This document shows, one piece after another, positions 53,502 through 63,251 of a stretch of DNA of 64,000 nt. Where the stretch lies: positions 558,001 to 622,000 of the forward strand of contig NZ_JARTWB010000003.1 in NCBI RefSeq assembly GCF_031450785.1. Reading direction: 5' to 3'. Under the pieces are notes generated by a model. That model saw nothing but the letters and a program-made list of their open reading frames with translations, made no database searches and was not told the DNA's origin. Position 1 is the stretch's first letter; the number at the start of each line of letters is the position of its first letter. The position numbers and the translations under genes are program-made. The stretch is from Caballeronia sp. LZ062 (lineage in GTDB: Bacteria > Pseudomonadota > Gammaproteobacteria > Burkholderiales > Burkholderiaceae).

Positions 53502-54953
53502 ATGGTCTCCAATTCAACCAAGCGACGCGCGTTCCTCCAGGGAACGGCGTCTGCCCTCGCTGTGGCATCTCTTCCGCGGTGGGGTGCGGCTGCCACGGCC
53601 CCGTTCATCAGGCTCGAATGGCAAGCGTTCAAGACAACGCCGCACTATGCGTCGTACCTGAACGCGGTGCGCACGATGAAGGCCACCACGGACAGCAGCA
53701 AGCCGACATCGTGGCAATACTGGGTCAAGGTCCACAACAACTATTGCCCGCATAGCGTGGCGTATTTTCTGGCTTGGCATCGCGGGTATTTGTACTACCT
53801 CGAACAGCAGATCCGAGCCGTATCGGGCGATGCAACGTTCACCATGCCGTACTGGGATTACTACACGTATCCGGTCATTCCGTCCGAGTTCACCGATACC
53901 GCCCAAGGCAATCCCCTCTACGTCTCGCGCGTGAATACGAACGTTTATCAGGCGCTCGATCTCGGTCCCTTTGCGTCCAACGTGTACAACTTCCAGCGTG
54001 GCACCAACAACGCATTCGAGCCCAAACTGGAAAACGCGCCGCACAATCCGGTTCACGACATCATCGGCAACTATATGGCCGACATCGCGACGGCGCCTAT
54101 CGACCCGATCTTCTATCTGCATCATTGCAATATCGATCGTCTGTGGAATGCGTGGTCGCTCCGCTTGAGTAGCCGGGTGCCCGGGGCGACCAGCAGTTAC
54201 TGGAACGGCAGCTTCACCTATGCGAGCGGCTTGACCATCGCCAAGTCGAAAACGCGCACGACCACGGGGCTGAACTATGACTACGCCAACGACACTCCGC
54301 CCGCTGTGCTGCCGCGTCAGGCGCAAGAAGGGAGGATCATTCGCGTGCAAGCACAGATCGCCACTATTCAGGGGCGGCCTCAGACCGGCTCATTCACGGC
54401 GAGTCCCGGGCGCATTGTGTCGTCGACGCGCCGGGCTCTGGGAGGCGTGAGAGGAATGGCACTGGGCGAGGCCTCTGTGAGCGCGAGGATTGCACTTCAG
54501 GCCGCGAACGCCACGGCATTGAAAGACGTGCTCACAACATCGCCGGCTGCCGCTGCGAGTCAATCGGCCGATGCCTCGCAAGCTGCGCCGCAGGCGCGAA
54601 GTTCCTATCAGTACGTGAAGATCGTGCTGGATGGCGTGTCGATGCCGCCAGCGGCCAAAAAAGGCGGGTTCTTCTACAACGTCTATTTGAATCTTCCCGC
54701 CAGCGGCGATGTCGATGCCGTGAGGTCACAACATTTCATCGGCACGTTGGGCGCATTTCAGATATCGACTGCCGGACATCACGGCATGAACATGATCGAC
54801 TACGATGTGACCGATGTGCTCGGACGGCTCGGTATTGCCGATACGAACGATGTAGTGATTTCATTCGTGCGCGTCAGCGCTCCGAACTTCCCGAGGGGGA
54901 CAGCGGTGTCGATCAACGAGGCGCGCCTCGAACTTGGCGCAGATGCGCCTTGA
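53502..54953 (+). CDS. Tat-exported tyrosinase family copper oxidase
   Basis: Type-3 copper enzyme of 483 residues that likely oxidises phenols. It starts with a twin-arginine signal (KRRAFLQGTASALAVASLP). CuA ligands: VKVHNNYCPHS and LAWHRGYLYYLEQQ (about residues 77, 84, 94); CuB: APHNPVHDIIGNY and FYLHHCNIDRLW (about 180, 184, 206). A C-terminal beta domain (residues about 350-483, SYQYVKIVLDGVSMPPAAKK) may act as a lid. Start at 53502 follows GGGGGG; the earlier frame start lacks a signal. No copper-chaperone gene is adjacent, unlike many secreted tyrosinases. Confidence 0.93.
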   Translation: MVSNSTKRRAFLQGTASALAVASLPRWGAAATAPFIRLEWQAFKTTPHYASYLNAVRTMKATTDSSKPTSWQYWVKVHNNYCPHSVAYFLAWHRGYLYYLEQQIRAVSGDATFTMPYWDYYTYPVIPSEFTDTAQGNPLYVSRVNTNVYQALDLGPFASNVYNFQRGTNNAFEPKLENAPHNPVHDIIGNYMADIATAPIDPIFYLHHCNIDRLWNAWSLRLSSRVPGATSSYWNGSFTYASGLTIAKSKTRTTTGLNYDYANDTPPAVLPRQAQEGRIIRVQAQIATIQGRPQTGSFTASPGRIVSSTRRALGGVRGMALGEASVSARIALQAANATALKDVLTTSPAAAASQSADASQAAPQARSSYQYVKIVLDGVSMPPAAKKGGFFYNVYLNLPASGDVDAVRSQHFIGTLGAFQISTAGHHGMNMIDYDVTDVLGRLGIADTNDVVISFVRVSAPNFPRGTAVSINEARLELGADAP

Positions 54954-54971
54954 CCAAATGCACCGCGCGAT

Positions 54972-54993
54972 GCGGCGGACAGTCGTCCGCCGC
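54972..54993. terminator. Hairpin between convergent tyrosinase and poxB genes
   Basis: GCGGCGGAC (54972-54980) pairs perfectly with GTCCGCCGC (54985-54993) around an AGTC tetraloop, in the 52 bases between the two convergent genes. The stem sequence is the same as that of the hairpin at 27295-27324. No T-tract is seen; a two-way terminator is likely. Confidence 0.6.
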
Positions 54994-55005
54994 CGTGCGT
55001 TCGCT

Positions 55006-56727
55006 TCAACGCAGATTCGTTCGCGCCAGTTCCACCAGTTCGTCGCCACGTCCACTGAATACTGCGCGCAGCATGTAGAGGCTGAAGCCTTTCATCTGCG
55101 CATAGTCGATGGACGGCGGAATCGCGAGTTCGTGCTTGGCCGTGACGACATCGACGAGTGCCGGGCCGGGATGCGCAAACGCGTCCTCCAGCGCGCCTTC
55201 CAGTTGCTCGGATTGCTCCACGCGCACCGACCAGATGCCGGCACCCTTCGCGATCTGTGAGAAGTCGGTCTTCGACAAATCGACGTTGGTGTCGAGATAA
55301 CCTGCAGCCTTCAACTCCATCGACACGAAGCCCAGCAAGCTGTTGTTGAACACGACGATTTTGATGGGCAATTCATGTTGTACGGCAGTGAGCAGATCGC
55401 CGAGCAGCATGGAAAGGCCGCCGTCGCCGGAAAGGGACACGACCTGCCGTTGGGGATTCGCCGCCTGCGCGCCGAGCGCCTGGGGCATGGCATTCGCCAT
55501 CGAGCCGTGATTGAACGAGCCGTGCAGTTGACGCTTCCCGTTCATCGACAGGTAACGCGCGGCCCATAGCGTCGGCGTGCCGACATCGACAGTGAAGATC
55601 GCATCGTCGGCTGCGACTTCATCGACGAGCTTGGTCAGATATTGCGGATGAATGGGCCGGTTCGGTGCCGACGGTGTGGCGAGATGATCCAGATCCTTGC
55701 GCGCATCGGCGTAGTGCTTGAGTGCGTTCTCGAGAAAGCGCCGCTCGGTTTTGCGTTGCAGCTTGGGCATGAGCGCCGTGACCGTTTCCTTAACCGTGCC
55801 GATGAGACCGAGTGCGAGCGGCGCGCGCCGGCCGAGTTGCGAACCGCGCTTGTCGACCTGCACGATTTGCGCGTTCGGCGGATAAAACGGCCGATAAGGA
55901 AAGTCGCAGCCCAGCAGAAGCAGCGTGTCGCACGACATCATCGCGTGATAGCCCGAACTGAAGCCGATGAGTCCCGTCATGCCCACGTCGAAGGGGTTGT
56001 CGTACTCGATGAATGGCTTGCCGCGCAACGCATGCACGATGGGTGCGCCGAGCGTGTCCGCGAGCGCGACCACTTCGTCATGTGCGCCCGCCACGCCGCT
56101 GCCGCACATGATGGTCACGGCATCGCAGCCGTTCAGCATGTGCGCGAGTTTGTCGAGTTCGGCTTCGGCGGGCACGATGGTGTGCGGCGCGGCCGGCGTC
56201 CAGCGCGCGGGCGCATCGGGACCATCGGACAGCGCGATATCGCCCGGCAACACGATGACCGCGACGCCGCGTTCTTCCAGCGCGGTACGCATGGCGCGCT
56301 CCAGCACGCGCGGAAACTGCGAAGCATTCGAGACCAGCTCGACGAAGTGACTGCACTCGCTGAAATACGTCTGCGGGTGCGTTTCCTGAAAGTATCCGAG
56401 ACCGATTTCCGTCGACGGAATATGCGCCGCAATGGCAAGCACCGGCTGACGATTGCGATGGCAGTCGTACAGCCCGTTGATGAGATGCAGATTGCCAGGT
56501 CCGCAGCTTCCCGCGCATACGGCAAGCCGGCCGGTGGTTGCCGCGTCCGCGCCTGCGGCGAACGCGGCCGCTTCTTCATGCCGCGTATGCATCCAGCGTA
56601 TCGTGCCCAGCTCGTCGAGACTGTGCGCGAGACCGTTGAGGCTGTCGCCGGTCACGCCCCAGATGCGCTCGACGCCTGCGGCAGCGAGTGTTTTTGCCAG
56701 ATAATCGGCGATCGAATGCTTGGCCAT
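55006..56727 (-). CDS. poxB: Pyruvate dehydrogenase (quinone), PoxB
   Basis: Peripheral membrane ThDP/FAD enzyme of 573 residues that oxidises pyruvate to acetate and CO2 and passes electrons to ubiquinone. Blocks match E. coli PoxB closely: [91 protein letters not shown], ThDP motif [17 protein letters not shown]. The C-terminal membrane-binding helix ([20 protein letters not shown]) is also conserved, so lipid activation is likely. Start 56727 behind AGGGAAA. No acetate-activation genes nearby. Confidence 0.96.
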   Translation of the reverse strand: MAKHSIADYLAKTLAAAGVERIWGVTGDSLNGLAHSLDELGTIRWMHTRHEEAAAFAAGADAATTGRLAVCAGSCGPGNLHLINGLYDCHRNRQPVLAIAAHIPSTEIGLGYFQETHPQTYFSECSHFVELVSNASQFPRVLERAMRTALEERGVAVIVLPGDIALSDGPDAPARWTPAAPHTIVPAEAELDKLAHMLNGCDAVTIMCGSGVAGAHDEVVALADTLGAPIVHALRGKPFIEYDNPFDVGMTGLIGFSSGYHAMMSCDTLLLLGCDFPYRPFYPPNAQIVQVDKRGSQLGRRAPLALGLIGTVKETVTALMPKLQRKTERRFLENALKHYADARKDLDHLATPSAPNRPIHPQYLTKLVDEVAADDAIFTVDVGTPTLWAARYLSMNGKRQLHGSFNHGSMANAMPQALGAQAANPQRQVVSLSGDGGLSMLLGDLLTAVQHELPIKIVVFNNSLLGFVSMELKAAGYLDTNVDLSKTDFSQIAKGAGIWSVRVEQSEQLEGALEDAFAHPGPALVDVVTAKHELAIPPSIDYAQMKGFSLYMLRAVFSGRGDELVELARTNLR

Positions 56728-56772
56728 GTGCTTTCCCTGAAAAGAATGCGCGCCATGCGCGGTGTGATCGGC

Positions 56773-57843
56773 TTACTCGGGAATGATGCGCTCGCGCTTC
56801 AGACGGTCGAACAACGCGAAGAACGCATCGGGCGTGCTCTGGTAATCGAGGAAACCGGCCTTACGGCTCTTCGACATGTCCGTGAGCACTTCCATCGGCC
56901 GCCCCAGGTCCGCATCCGTGTGCCACCAGGAGACGAGCTTGTCTACCTCCGGCTCCGCGAGCGCATGCCGCGCCGCGATCTCGGTCCACGTCTTGCCCGC
57001 ATGTTGCATGCGGCCTTCGAGCGGTCTCGTCTCACCATCGAAAGGGGCGGGCGCGATACCGAAGTAATCGGCGATGCGTTCCCACATCCACTTCCAGCGG
57101 AACACATCGCCATTGACGATGTTGAACGCCTCGTTGCGCGCCTCGGGCCACGTCGCTGCCCATTCCAGATGGCGCGCGAGCAGACGCGCATCCGTCATGT
57201 CCGTCAGGCCGTGCCATTGCGCCGCTGAACCGGGGAACAGGAACGGCTCGCCCGTCGCCTTGCACAGGCTCGCGTAGACAGCGAGCGTCACGCCCATGTT
57301 CATTGCATTGCCAACGGCGAAACCGATGATGCTGTGCGGCCTATGCACGCTCCATCCGAATCCGTACTGACGCGCCGCGTCGAAGAGCCGGTCTTCCTGC
57401 TCGTAGTAGAAATTGTCGACGGGTTGCCGACCCTGTTCCTCGCGAAAGGGCGTCGTCGGAACCGTGCCTTTCGCGTAGGCCTCGAATGGTCCGAGATAAT
57501 GCTTGAGACCCGTCACGAGCGCGGCATGTTCGAGCGAGCCGGAAGGCCCCAGTGCCGCAAGCACGTTCGCGACCATGGCGCCGTTGACGCGAATGTTTTC
57601 TGCTTCGGTTGCCTGACGCGACCACGCGGTGAAGAAGACATGACTGAACTCGCGTCCGTTCAGTGCATTTGCTACCGACGATTCCGACGTGAGGTCGGCG
57701 ACGATGGATTCGACACCGGCGGGTGCGGGTGTGCGGCCGCGCGAGATGCCGGTGATGCTCCAGTCACCGCGCGACTGAAGATGCTCGGCGAGATTGCGCC
57801 CGACGATGCCCGTCGCGCCGATAATGAGTGCTTGTCTGTTCAT
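56773..57843 (-). CDS. PRISE-type atypical SDR (progesterone 5-beta-reductase/iridoid synthase-like)
   Basis: Reductase of 356 residues. Atypical Rossmann motif LIIGATGIVGRNLAEHL, and PRISE hallmarks: VTGLKHYLGPFEAYAKG, NFYYEQEDRLFD (catalytic Tyr) and WSVHRPHSIIGFAVG. Related enzymes reduce activated C=C bonds of enones with NADPH. ATG at 57843 directly precedes the Rossmann strand. It lies 45 bases downstream of nothing related, upstream of poxB on the same strand; whether both share one transcript is uncertain. Substrate unknown. Confidence 0.88.
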   Translation of the reverse strand: MNRQALIIGATGIVGRNLAEHLQSRGDWSITGISRGRTPAPAGVESIVADLTSESSVANALNGREFSHVFFTAWSRQATEAENIRVNGAMVANVLAALGPSGSLEHAALVTGLKHYLGPFEAYAKGTVPTTPFREEQGRQPVDNFYYEQEDRLFDAARQYGFGWSVHRPHSIIGFAVGNAMNMGVTLAVYASLCKATGEPFLFPGSAAQWHGLTDMTDARLLARHLEWAATWPEARNEAFNIVNGDVFRWKWMWERIADYFGIAPAPFDGETRPLEGRMQHAGKTWTEIAARHALAEPEVDKLVSWWHTDADLGRPMEVLTDMSKSRKAGFLDYQSTPDAFFALFDRLKRERIIPE

Positions 57844-58085
57844 TGCAGCCCTGGATGGTCGATTGATCGATGCGCCAGTGTGACGGAATGCGATGAATTG
57901 TGCAGAGAGCCGGATGGGCATGGACTTAGCGCGCCCATGAGCGGCAAAACCGACTCAATGGCGTACGTTAGCGAGGTAATAACTACTGCCGTGACGGCCT
58001 GCGTACGCCAGGCCCCGCCGTGTCGCGCACAAGCAAAGTAGAATGCAGCACTCGAAATCAGCCGCACGCGCCAGGGTATTGCCAC

Positions 58086-61079
58086 ATGGATGTCAAGGGT
58101 CAAGGTCTCGTCGGTCCTGCCGGTTCAGGCAGCGGACACTTCGAGCGCATGATCGCCGGGGTCAGGGACTACGCGATCTATCTTCTTTCGCCGACCGGCC
58201 TCGTCAGAAGCTGGAACGTCGGCGCCGAGCGCATCAAGGGCTATGCACCCGAAGAGATCATTGGTCAGCACTTCTCACGGTTCTATACCGAAGAAGACCG
58301 CGCGACCGACTTGCCCGCCCGCGCGCTCGACATAGCGGTGCGCGAAGGCAAGTTCGAGTCGGAAGGCTGGCGCGTGCGCAAGGACGGTTCGCGCTTTTGG
58401 GCACACGTGGTGCTCGATTCGCTCTTCGACGATTCGGGCCAGCATGTCGGCTACGCAAAGATCACGCGGGACATCACCGCGCAGCATGAAGCCAAGCAGA
58501 TCGCCGAGCGTCAGAAAGACCTGGCGCTCGACGTGCGCACGCGCGAATACCACGAGTTGCTGCGCCTCTTCGAGCAGGCGCCGGGCTTCGTGTGCTTCTT
58601 TCGGGGTCCGAAACATGCCTACCAGTTGCAGAACAGCGCGCATCACCGGTTGGCGGGGTTCAGGCCGATCATCGGCAAGCCGGTGAGAGAGGCGTTGCCC
58701 GAACTCGAAGGGCAGGGGTTCTTCGAACTGCTCGACGAAGTGTACGAAACCGGACGGCCATTCGTCGGACGTGCGGTGCCGTTGCGCGTCGATCCGCAGG
58801 CGGGCGGCGAAAGCGAAGTGCGTTTCATCGACTTCGTGTATCAGCCTATCGTCGATGACGACGGTGCGGTCGTCGGTGTCTTCTCGCAAGGCAACGACGT
58901 CACCGATCAGGTACATGCGCAAGAAGCCCTCAAGCGCAAACAAGACGAACTGGAACAGCTTATCGTCGAGCGCACCGAGGCGCTCGAGAACACCAGCAGG
59001 GCGCTCGAACTCGCAAAGGAACTGCACGTCGACAACGCGCGTCTGTTGCGGCTTTTCGAGCAGGCGCCGGGGTTCGTGTGTGTGTTGCGCACGCGCGAGC
59101 ACGTTTTCGAGCTGGCGAACGCCGCGTATCGCAGACTGACCGGCGACCGCGATCTCATCGGGAAGCGCGTTCGGGACGCAATGCCCGAAGTGGTCGAACA
59201 AGGGTTTATCGACTTGCTCTCGCATGTATTCGATACGGGCGAGCCGTTCGTCGGCAAGGCGGTGCCGGTCATGATTCAGGCGGGAGACGGCGGTCCGCTG
59301 GAAACGCGCTTTCTCGACTTCGTCTATCAGCCGATCGCGGGCAACGACGGCGAAGTCGGCGGCATCTTCGTGCAGGGTCAGGATGTCACCGTGCAAAAGC
59401 TCGCGCAGGACGAAGTGGAGCGATATCAGACGAGCCTCGAAGCACTGGTGGAAGAGCGCACGCGCGAGCTCGAACAGACGCAGGCCGCGTTGCAGCGTTC
59501 GCAGAAGCTAGAGGCGATCGGCAAGCTGACCGGCGGCATCGCACACGACTTCAACAACATCCTCCAGGTGATCGGCGGCAATCTACAACTACTGAGCGCA
59601 TCCGTTGCCGGCAACGAGACTGCGATCAAGCGAGTAGACACCGCAGCAAGCGCGGTCGAGCGCGGCGCGAAGTTGTCTTCACAACTGCTGGCTTTTGCAC
59701 GGCGTCAGCCGTTGCAGCCGGTGGTCACGAACCTCGCGCCCGTCGTCGCGGGCATGGACGACATGCTGAGGCGCGCGCTCGGCGAGTCGGTCGTCATGGA
59801 AACCGTGCTCGCGGGCGGGCTGTGGAACGTGCAGGTCGATCCGCATCAGCTTGAAAACGTCGTGCTGAATCTCGCCATTAACGCGCGCGACGCGATGCCC
59901 GACGGCGGCAAGCTCACCATCGAGTTGAGCAATTCCATGCTGGACGACGACTACGTCGCACTCGATGCCGATCTCGAACCCGGCCAGTACGTGATGCTCG
60001 CTATCTCCGATACCGGCACCGGCATGACGCGGGAAGTGATGGAGCGCGCGTGCGATCCGTTCTTCACGACGAAGCCGGAAGGCGTCGGCACGGGTCTCGG
60101 GCTTTCGATGGCGTACGGCTTCGTGAAACAGAGCGGCGGGCACTTCAAGATCTACAGCGAAGTGGGGCACGGTACGACGATCAAGATCTACTTGCCGCGC
60201 TCGCTCGAAGCCGTGGTGCAGACGACGTCTTTCGCGGCGGCACCCGTCGTTGGCGGCACCGAGACGATCCTCGTCGTGGAAGACGATCTGGCCGTGCAGT
60301 CCACTGTCGTCGAGATGCTGCGCGAGCTGGGCTATCAGGTGCTCAAGGCCGACAATGCCGAAAGCGCGTTGGGCATTCTGCAAAGCGGCTTGTCCATCGA
60401 CCTGTTGTTCACGGATGTCGTGATGCCCGGCAAGCTGCGTAGCCCCGAACTCGCGAGACGCGCGAAGGCGCTCTTGCCGAACATCGAAGTGCTGTTCACA
60501 TCGGGGTATACGCAAAACGCCATCGTGCATGGCGGAAGGCTCGATGCAGGCGTGCAGTTGCTGACGAAACCGTATCGGCGCGAGCAGCTCGCGCGCAAGA
60601 TCCGGCATATGTTGGCGAACCGGAAGCAGCTCGCGCTCGCGCGTTCGCATGTGCCAGTCGAGAGCGCGTCACCGGTCACGCGCTTGCCGCAGGGCTTCAG
60701 CGTGCTCGTCGTGGAAGATCACCCTGAGTTGCGTGGCATGGCGCTCGAACTCATTCGCGCGCTGGGGCATCGCGTCAAGGCAGTCGCGAGCGCGGAAGAG
60801 GCGCTGACGGCCTTCGCCGCGGACCATTTCGACATTCTCTTCACCGATGTTGGTTTGCCCGGCATGGACGGCGTGACTTTGTCGCGAAGGCTCGCCGCCG
60901 AGCGGCCCGGCTTGCGCGTCATCTATGCGACGGGCTACGGACAGACCATGGAAGACGACGCCGGCGCCATCGGCACCGTGCTTGCAAAGCCTTACACGCT
61001 CGCGAGTCTGAACGTGGTGCTCGCACAGTTCGCCGAGGCGGCGTCGAATGGCGGCATCGCGGGCGACAGCCGCGAGTAG
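58086..61079 (+). CDS. Soluble hybrid histidine kinase with three PAS and two receiver domains
   Basis: A 997-residue signalling protein without membrane helices. PAS1 (about 20-130, DYAIYLLSPTGLVRSWN) is followed by two tandem PAS domains that are copies of each other (about 165-285 and 325-445, both starting LLRLFEQAPGFVC). A histidine kinase core has GGIAHDFNNIL (His about 487), NLAINARDAMPDGG and GTGLGLSMAYGFVK. Receiver 1 (about 728-845, ILVVEDD with TDVVMPGK) and receiver 2 (about 872-985, VLVVEDH with TDVGLPGMDG) keep the phospho-Asp. No HTH partner nearby. The start at 58086 is the first good ATG; upstream is GTG. Confidence 0.92.
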   Translation: MDVKGQGLVGPAGSGSGHFERMIAGVRDYAIYLLSPTGLVRSWNVGAERIKGYAPEEIIGQHFSRFYTEEDRATDLPARALDIAVREGKFESEGWRVRKDGSRFWAHVVLDSLFDDSGQHVGYAKITRDITAQHEAKQIAERQKDLALDVRTREYHELLRLFEQAPGFVCFFRGPKHAYQLQNSAHHRLAGFRPIIGKPVREALPELEGQGFFELLDEVYETGRPFVGRAVPLRVDPQAGGESEVRFIDFVYQPIVDDDGAVVGVFSQGNDVTDQVHAQEALKRKQDELEQLIVERTEALENTSRALELAKELHVDNARLLRLFEQAPGFVCVLRTREHVFELANAAYRRLTGDRDLIGKRVRDAMPEVVEQGFIDLLSHVFDTGEPFVGKAVPVMIQAGDGGPLETRFLDFVYQPIAGNDGEVGGIFVQGQDVTVQKLAQDEVERYQTSLEALVEERTRELEQTQAALQRSQKLEAIGKLTGGIAHDFNNILQVIGGNLQLLSASVAGNETAIKRVDTAASAVERGAKLSSQLLAFARRQPLQPVVTNLAPVVAGMDDMLRRALGESVVMETVLAGGLWNVQVDPHQLENVVLNLAINARDAMPDGGKLTIELSNSMLDDDYVALDADLEPGQYVMLAISDTGTGMTREVMERACDPFFTTKPEGVGTGLGLSMAYGFVKQSGGHFKIYSEVGHGTTIKIYLPRSLEAVVQTTSFAAAPVVGGTETILVVEDDLAVQSTVVEMLRELGYQVLKADNAESALGILQSGLSIDLLFTDVVMPGKLRSPELARRAKALLPNIEVLFTSGYTQNAIVHGGRLDAGVQLLTKPYRREQLARKIRHMLANRKQLALARSHVPVESASPVTRLPQGFSVLVVEDHPELRGMALELIRALGHRVKAVASAEEALTAFAADHFDILFTDVGLPGMDGVTLSRRLAAERPGLRVIYATGYGQTMEDDAGAIGTVLAKPYTLASLNVVLAQFAEAASNGGIAGDSRE

Positions 61080-61105
61080 GACGCAAGTAAGGACGCGCGC
61101 CGAGA

Positions 61106-61765
61106 CTACCAGCGCGCCCCGAACGTCTGCCTGAGCTCGTCGATGCCGGCATCGTCGAGCGGCGCGGGGCGCGGCGTGGTCATGAGCCACAGGCGCGCAG
61201 TCTCTTCCAGTTCTTCGAGCGCATACGACGCGTGGGAGACGCTGCGCTCCCACACCACGGGTCCGAGCCGCTCCAGCAGCACCGCGCGCACGTCCGCCGC
61301 GCGCGCGGCGATCTCGGCGGCGGCTTGCGGGTCGCCGGGGCGGCGGTATCGCACGAGCGGTACGTGGCCGACCTTCATCACATAGTACGGCGTGATCGGC
61401 GGAAGGACGTCGTCGTCGCTCCACACGCCCGCGAGCGTCAGGGCGACGAGCGACGTCGAATGCGTATGCACGATGCCGCGTGTGCCCGCGCTGCCCTCGT
61501 AGATGCGCCGATGCAGCTCCAGCGTCTTCGATGGCCGCTCGCCGGACACGTGCCGCCCCTGCGAATCCACCTTGGCGATCTGCGCGGGATCGAGTCGGCC
61601 GAGACACGCGTCTGTCGGCGTGATGAGCCAGCCGTCTTCGCAGCGCGCGCTGATGTTCCCCGCCGTGCCTACGGTATAGCCGCGCGCATAGAGACTCTCG
61701 CCGACCGTGCAGATTTCCTCGCGCAGTTTCGCGTCGCTGTCCGGTCCGATGACGGCGCCGCTCAT
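61106..61765 (-). CDS. otnC: 3-oxo-tetronate 4-phosphate decarboxylase OtnC (class II aldolase family)
   Basis: A 219-residue zinc-dependent lyase that decarboxylates 3-oxo-tetronate 4-phosphate to dihydroxyacetone phosphate. Class II aldolase features: GNISARCEDGWLITPTDACL (phosphate loop) and IVHTHSTSLVALTLAG (zinc histidines). Its ATG overlaps the TGA of otnK by four bases, the known otnKC arrangement. The family also holds fuculose/ribulose phosphate aldolases, but the pairing with otnK settles the assignment. Confidence 0.9.
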   Translation of the reverse strand: MSGAVIGPDSDAKLREEICTVGESLYARGYTVGTAGNISARCEDGWLITPTDACLGRLDPAQIAKVDSQGRHVSGERPSKTLELHRRIYEGSAGTRGIVHTHSTSLVALTLAGVWSDDDVLPPITPYYVMKVGHVPLVRYRRPGDPQAAAEIAARAADVRAVLLERLGPVVWERSVSHASYALEELEETARLWLMTTPRPAPLDDAGIDELRQTFGARW

Positions 61766-63063
61766 GCGCGTTCTCCTTCAATGTAGCGCAGCGCTTTGTC
61801 GAAGAAATCGCGTGCGCCGAAGTTTCCGGACTTCAGCGCGAGCGCAAGCGGCGTCTCACCGACACTGACGGTCACCGGCACGCCGGGATCGATGGGCGGC
61901 CCGATTTGCAGCATCTCGACGCCGAGCGCCTGCACCACCGCGCCCGACGTTTCGCCGCCCGCGACCACGAACTTGCGCAGGCCGCGCGCCTTCGCTTCGC
62001 GGGCGATGGCGGCGAGCGCATCCTCCACGAGCTTGCCCGCCGCAGCGCTCCCAAGTTCCTGCTGCACGGCCTTCACTTCGTCGGGCGTGGCCGTCGCGTA
62101 GACGAGCACGGGCTGCGGCGCGTGCGTGTCGATGAAGGCGAGCGCCTCGTCGACCACCGGCTCACCGCGCGAAAGCGCACGCGGATCGATGCGAAACGCG
62201 GGGCGCCTCGGGAGCCACTCCGCGACCTGCGCGTTCGTCGCCTTCGATGCGCTGCCCGCCAGCACGAGCGCCCCGCCTTCGACAGCGGGCAGGTCCGCGG
62301 CCTTGTCGTTCGGCTCGATCAGTCCAGCGCGCCGGAAGTTGTCGGGCAGGCCGATGGCGACGCCCGAGCCGCCTGTGATGAGCGGAAGTGCGGCGCAGGC
62401 CTCGCCGAGCGTGCGCAAGTCGGCGTCGGTGAGCGCGTCCGCAATCGCGAGACGCACGCCATCGGCACGCAGACGCGTGATGGCATCACGCACCGCATCG
62501 GCGCCCGCCGCGACGGTCTCGCTCGCGATCAGTCCGACCTTCGATGTCGATTGCCGCTGCAATACACGCACGAGGTTGGGATCGCGCATCGGCGTTAGCG
62601 GATGGTGCTCCATGCCCGACTCGTTCAGCAGCGCGTCGCCGACGAAGAGATGCCCGCGATAGACCGTCCGCTTGTTCTCCGGGAAAGCGGGGCAGGCTAT
62701 CGTGAAGTCCGCGCCTTCCCCGGCGCCGAGCGCATCGAGCAGCGCCTCGGCGACGGGGCCGATGTTGCCGGCATCGGTCGAATCGAAGGTCGAACAGTAT
62801 TTGAAGAAGAACTGGCGGCAGCCTTGAGCGCGTAGCCACTCGAGCGCGGCGAGCGATTGCGCGACCGCATCGGCCGCTTCGATAGTGCGCGATTTCAGCG
62901 CGACGACGACGGCGTCCGCGTCGAGCAGCGCGTCCGACGCAGGCACGCCGATAGTCTGGATCGTGCGCATGCCGCCGCGCACCAGCATACTGGCCAGGTC
63001 GGTTGCGCCGGTGAAGTCGTCGGCGATGCATCCCAGGACGGGACGCCGGGTTCGTGTGTGCAT
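61762..63063 (-). CDS. otnK: 3-oxo-tetronate kinase OtnK (DUF1537 family)
   Basis: ATP-dependent kinase of 433 residues that phosphorylates 3-oxo-tetronate in breakdown of D-threonate, L-threonate or D-erythronate. Four-carbon acid sugar kinase N-domain CIADDFTGATDLASMLVRGG and FFKYCSTFDSTDAGNIGPV; C-domain nucleotide loop VVAGGETSGAVVQALGV and ALKSGNFGARDFF. Translationally coupled to otnC. The dehydrogenase (ltnD or similar) that makes its substrate, and isomerase otnI, are not in this window. Confidence 0.92.
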   Translation of the reverse strand: MHTRTRRPVLGCIADDFTGATDLASMLVRGGMRTIQTIGVPASDALLDADAVVVALKSRTIEAADAVAQSLAALEWLRAQGCRQFFFKYCSTFDSTDAGNIGPVAEALLDALGAGEGADFTIACPAFPENKRTVYRGHLFVGDALLNESGMEHHPLTPMRDPNLVRVLQRQSTSKVGLIASETVAAGADAVRDAITRLRADGVRLAIADALTDADLRTLGEACAALPLITGGSGVAIGLPDNFRRAGLIEPNDKAADLPAVEGGALVLAGSASKATNAQVAEWLPRRPAFRIDPRALSRGEPVVDEALAFIDTHAPQPVLVYATATPDEVKAVQQELGSAAAGKLVEDALAAIAREAKARGLRKFVVAGGETSGAVVQALGVEMLQIGPPIDPGVPVTVSVGETPLALALKSGNFGARDFFDKALRYIEGERA

Positions 63064-63251
63064 GTGCGACCTCCGTTGCGACGATTGTACGGGCGATCGG
63101 CGCTATGGGTCACGCTATGGGTCGCGCTTGTATCGCGCAATCGCTCGCAGCGGCAGTTCGTGCATGCAATGGTCGAGCGGCTACGGGAGCAGTCCCATGC
63201 CCGACCGTTGATCAGACGTTATCCGGCGATTCGTTGAAACACCGCTAACGC

